A DNA stretch of 64,000 nt, taken from assembly GCA_037974665.1 (NCBI GenBank), contig CM075767.1, positions 2,978,501 through 3,042,500 on the forward strand. Reading direction: 5' to 3'. The stretch comes from Ehretia macrophylla. Lineage: Eukaryota > Streptophyta > Magnoliopsida > Boraginales > Ehretiaceae. Under the pieces are notes generated by a model. The model did not search any database, had not been told where the DNA came from, and saw only the letters and a program-made list of their open reading frames with translations. This document shows positions 63,402 to 64,000 of this stretch, piece by piece (within the stretch, counting starts at the first letter, position 1; the number at the start of each line of letters is the position of its first letter). The translations under genes were made by a program, and so were the position numbers.

Positions 63402-64000
63402 AAGTCTCAATCTTAACAAATCCTCAATTGTTTTCAGCCGTAATACACCATATGGACTCAAAAAAGGAATCTCAAGCATCTTCAGAATGAATTTCTCTAA
63501 CAATCTCGGGAAGTACCTAGGATTTCCCTCAGAATGGGGAAGATCTAAGACATGTGCTCTCAACTGGCTTCAAGAAATATGTGATAACAAGTTGAATGGA
63601 TGGAAGAGCTTTCTCCTCTCAGATAGAGGTAAAGATGTTCCAATTAAAGCTGTTATCCAAGCCCTCCCCTCATATGTCATGTCCGTCTTCCTTATTCCAA
63701 AATCCATTTGCAAATCTATCTCCTCTAAGGCTGCTAGATTCTGGTGGGAGAGAAATGAAAAAAAGGGATACATTGGATCAAATGGGAAACTCTCATGGAA
63801 CTTAAATAAAAAGAGGGACTTGGTTTCAGAGATCTCCACTGTTATCCCAACTCACTTGTCGCGCAAATTTTCAAAAGCATTTATTATCCCCAGGAGAACT
63901 TTTGGAGAGCTAAGTCAAAGAGAAATGCATCGTGGCCATGGAACAGTATTCTCAAAGGGAAAGAACTCTTGATGAAAAAACTATGTAGGCGATAGGGAAT
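63402..64000 (+). mobile_element. LINE fragment M3 (RT thumb to C-terminal region), runs off the window
   Basis: LNLNKSSIVFSRNTP, then NNLGKYLGFPSEWGRSK, GWKSFLLSDRGKDVPIKAVIQALPSYVMSVFLIPKSIC and ARFWW are hallmark LINE RT post-catalytic motifs. A frameshift near 63757 moves the reading to the frame HWIKWETLMELK-type, and then SWPWNSILKGKELL near 63930 (zinc-binding RT-associated domain). A stop near 63992. Confidence 0.9.

Overview
The window is plant nuclear DNA. It holds one eight-exon eIF4A-III gene with GT-AG and GC-AG introns, set among large LTR retrotransposons with plant-type PBS signals (initiator tRNA-Met and tRNA-Asp), plus copia and LINE debris. A eudicot is likely, and the hAT-like end in intron 1 would suit an asterid, but the species cannot be fixed from sequence alone. 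There is no other convincing host gene. Almost all of the remaining roughly 57 kb can be assigned to mobile-element remains.

Left stack (1-43.4 kb): a Russian-doll nest. The outer layer is element B, a + strand Tekay/Del-like Ty3-gypsy copy (5' LTR to 4579, internal 4580-9570, 3' LTR 9571-11538 and again 42947-about 43365). Element A (1-2771, a gag-protease derivative without RT or integrase) sits in B's 5' LTR. Element C, an Athila-like - strand element with a tRNA-Asp PBS (LTRs 11539-13344 and 41165-42946), sits in B's 3' LTR. C is itself split by D (15034-25217, a complete - strand Tekay-like element with both LTRs), E (28015-31770, a solo LTR with perfect CTTGG duplications, itself carrying a LINE 3' fragment) and F (about 33382-39444, a + strand solo LTR), and F is split by G (36740-39235, a solo LTR with perfect CGGAT duplications). 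With these layers removed, C reads LTR-PBS-gag-protease-RT-RNaseH-integrase-3' noncoding-PPT-LTR on the - strand.

Middle (43.4-52.1 kb): the 3' end of a Ty1/copia element with its 348-bp LTR, an AT-rich intergenic stretch with a 68-bp tandem duplication, then the eIF4A-III gene (start 45755, stop 51805, 403 residues, all DEAD-box helicase motifs intact). Intron 1 carries a non-autonomous hAT-like element and intron 6 has a GC-AG boundary. This is the only part that looks under protein-level constraint.

Right stack (52.1-64 kb): a + strand LINE (pieces 52105-52509, 58966-59077 and 63402-64000, running off the window) is broken by nested LTR sequence: H (52510-53480), I inside H (53481-56011), J inside I (56012-58965, A-family pol and 3' LTR on the - strand), then K (59078-63401, solo LTR with perfect AAGTC duplications) holding L (60600-61336, A-family solo LTR). 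A deletion has joined J's gypsy RT directly to the LINE RT near 58965.

I found no CRISPR array, operon, rRNA or tRNA gene, and no sign of a new multi-gene system. The most unusual signal is a dyad-rich block of about 200-300 bp that recurs in ten LTR copies of different families, with a palindrome whose two halves stay complementary although its centre changes.
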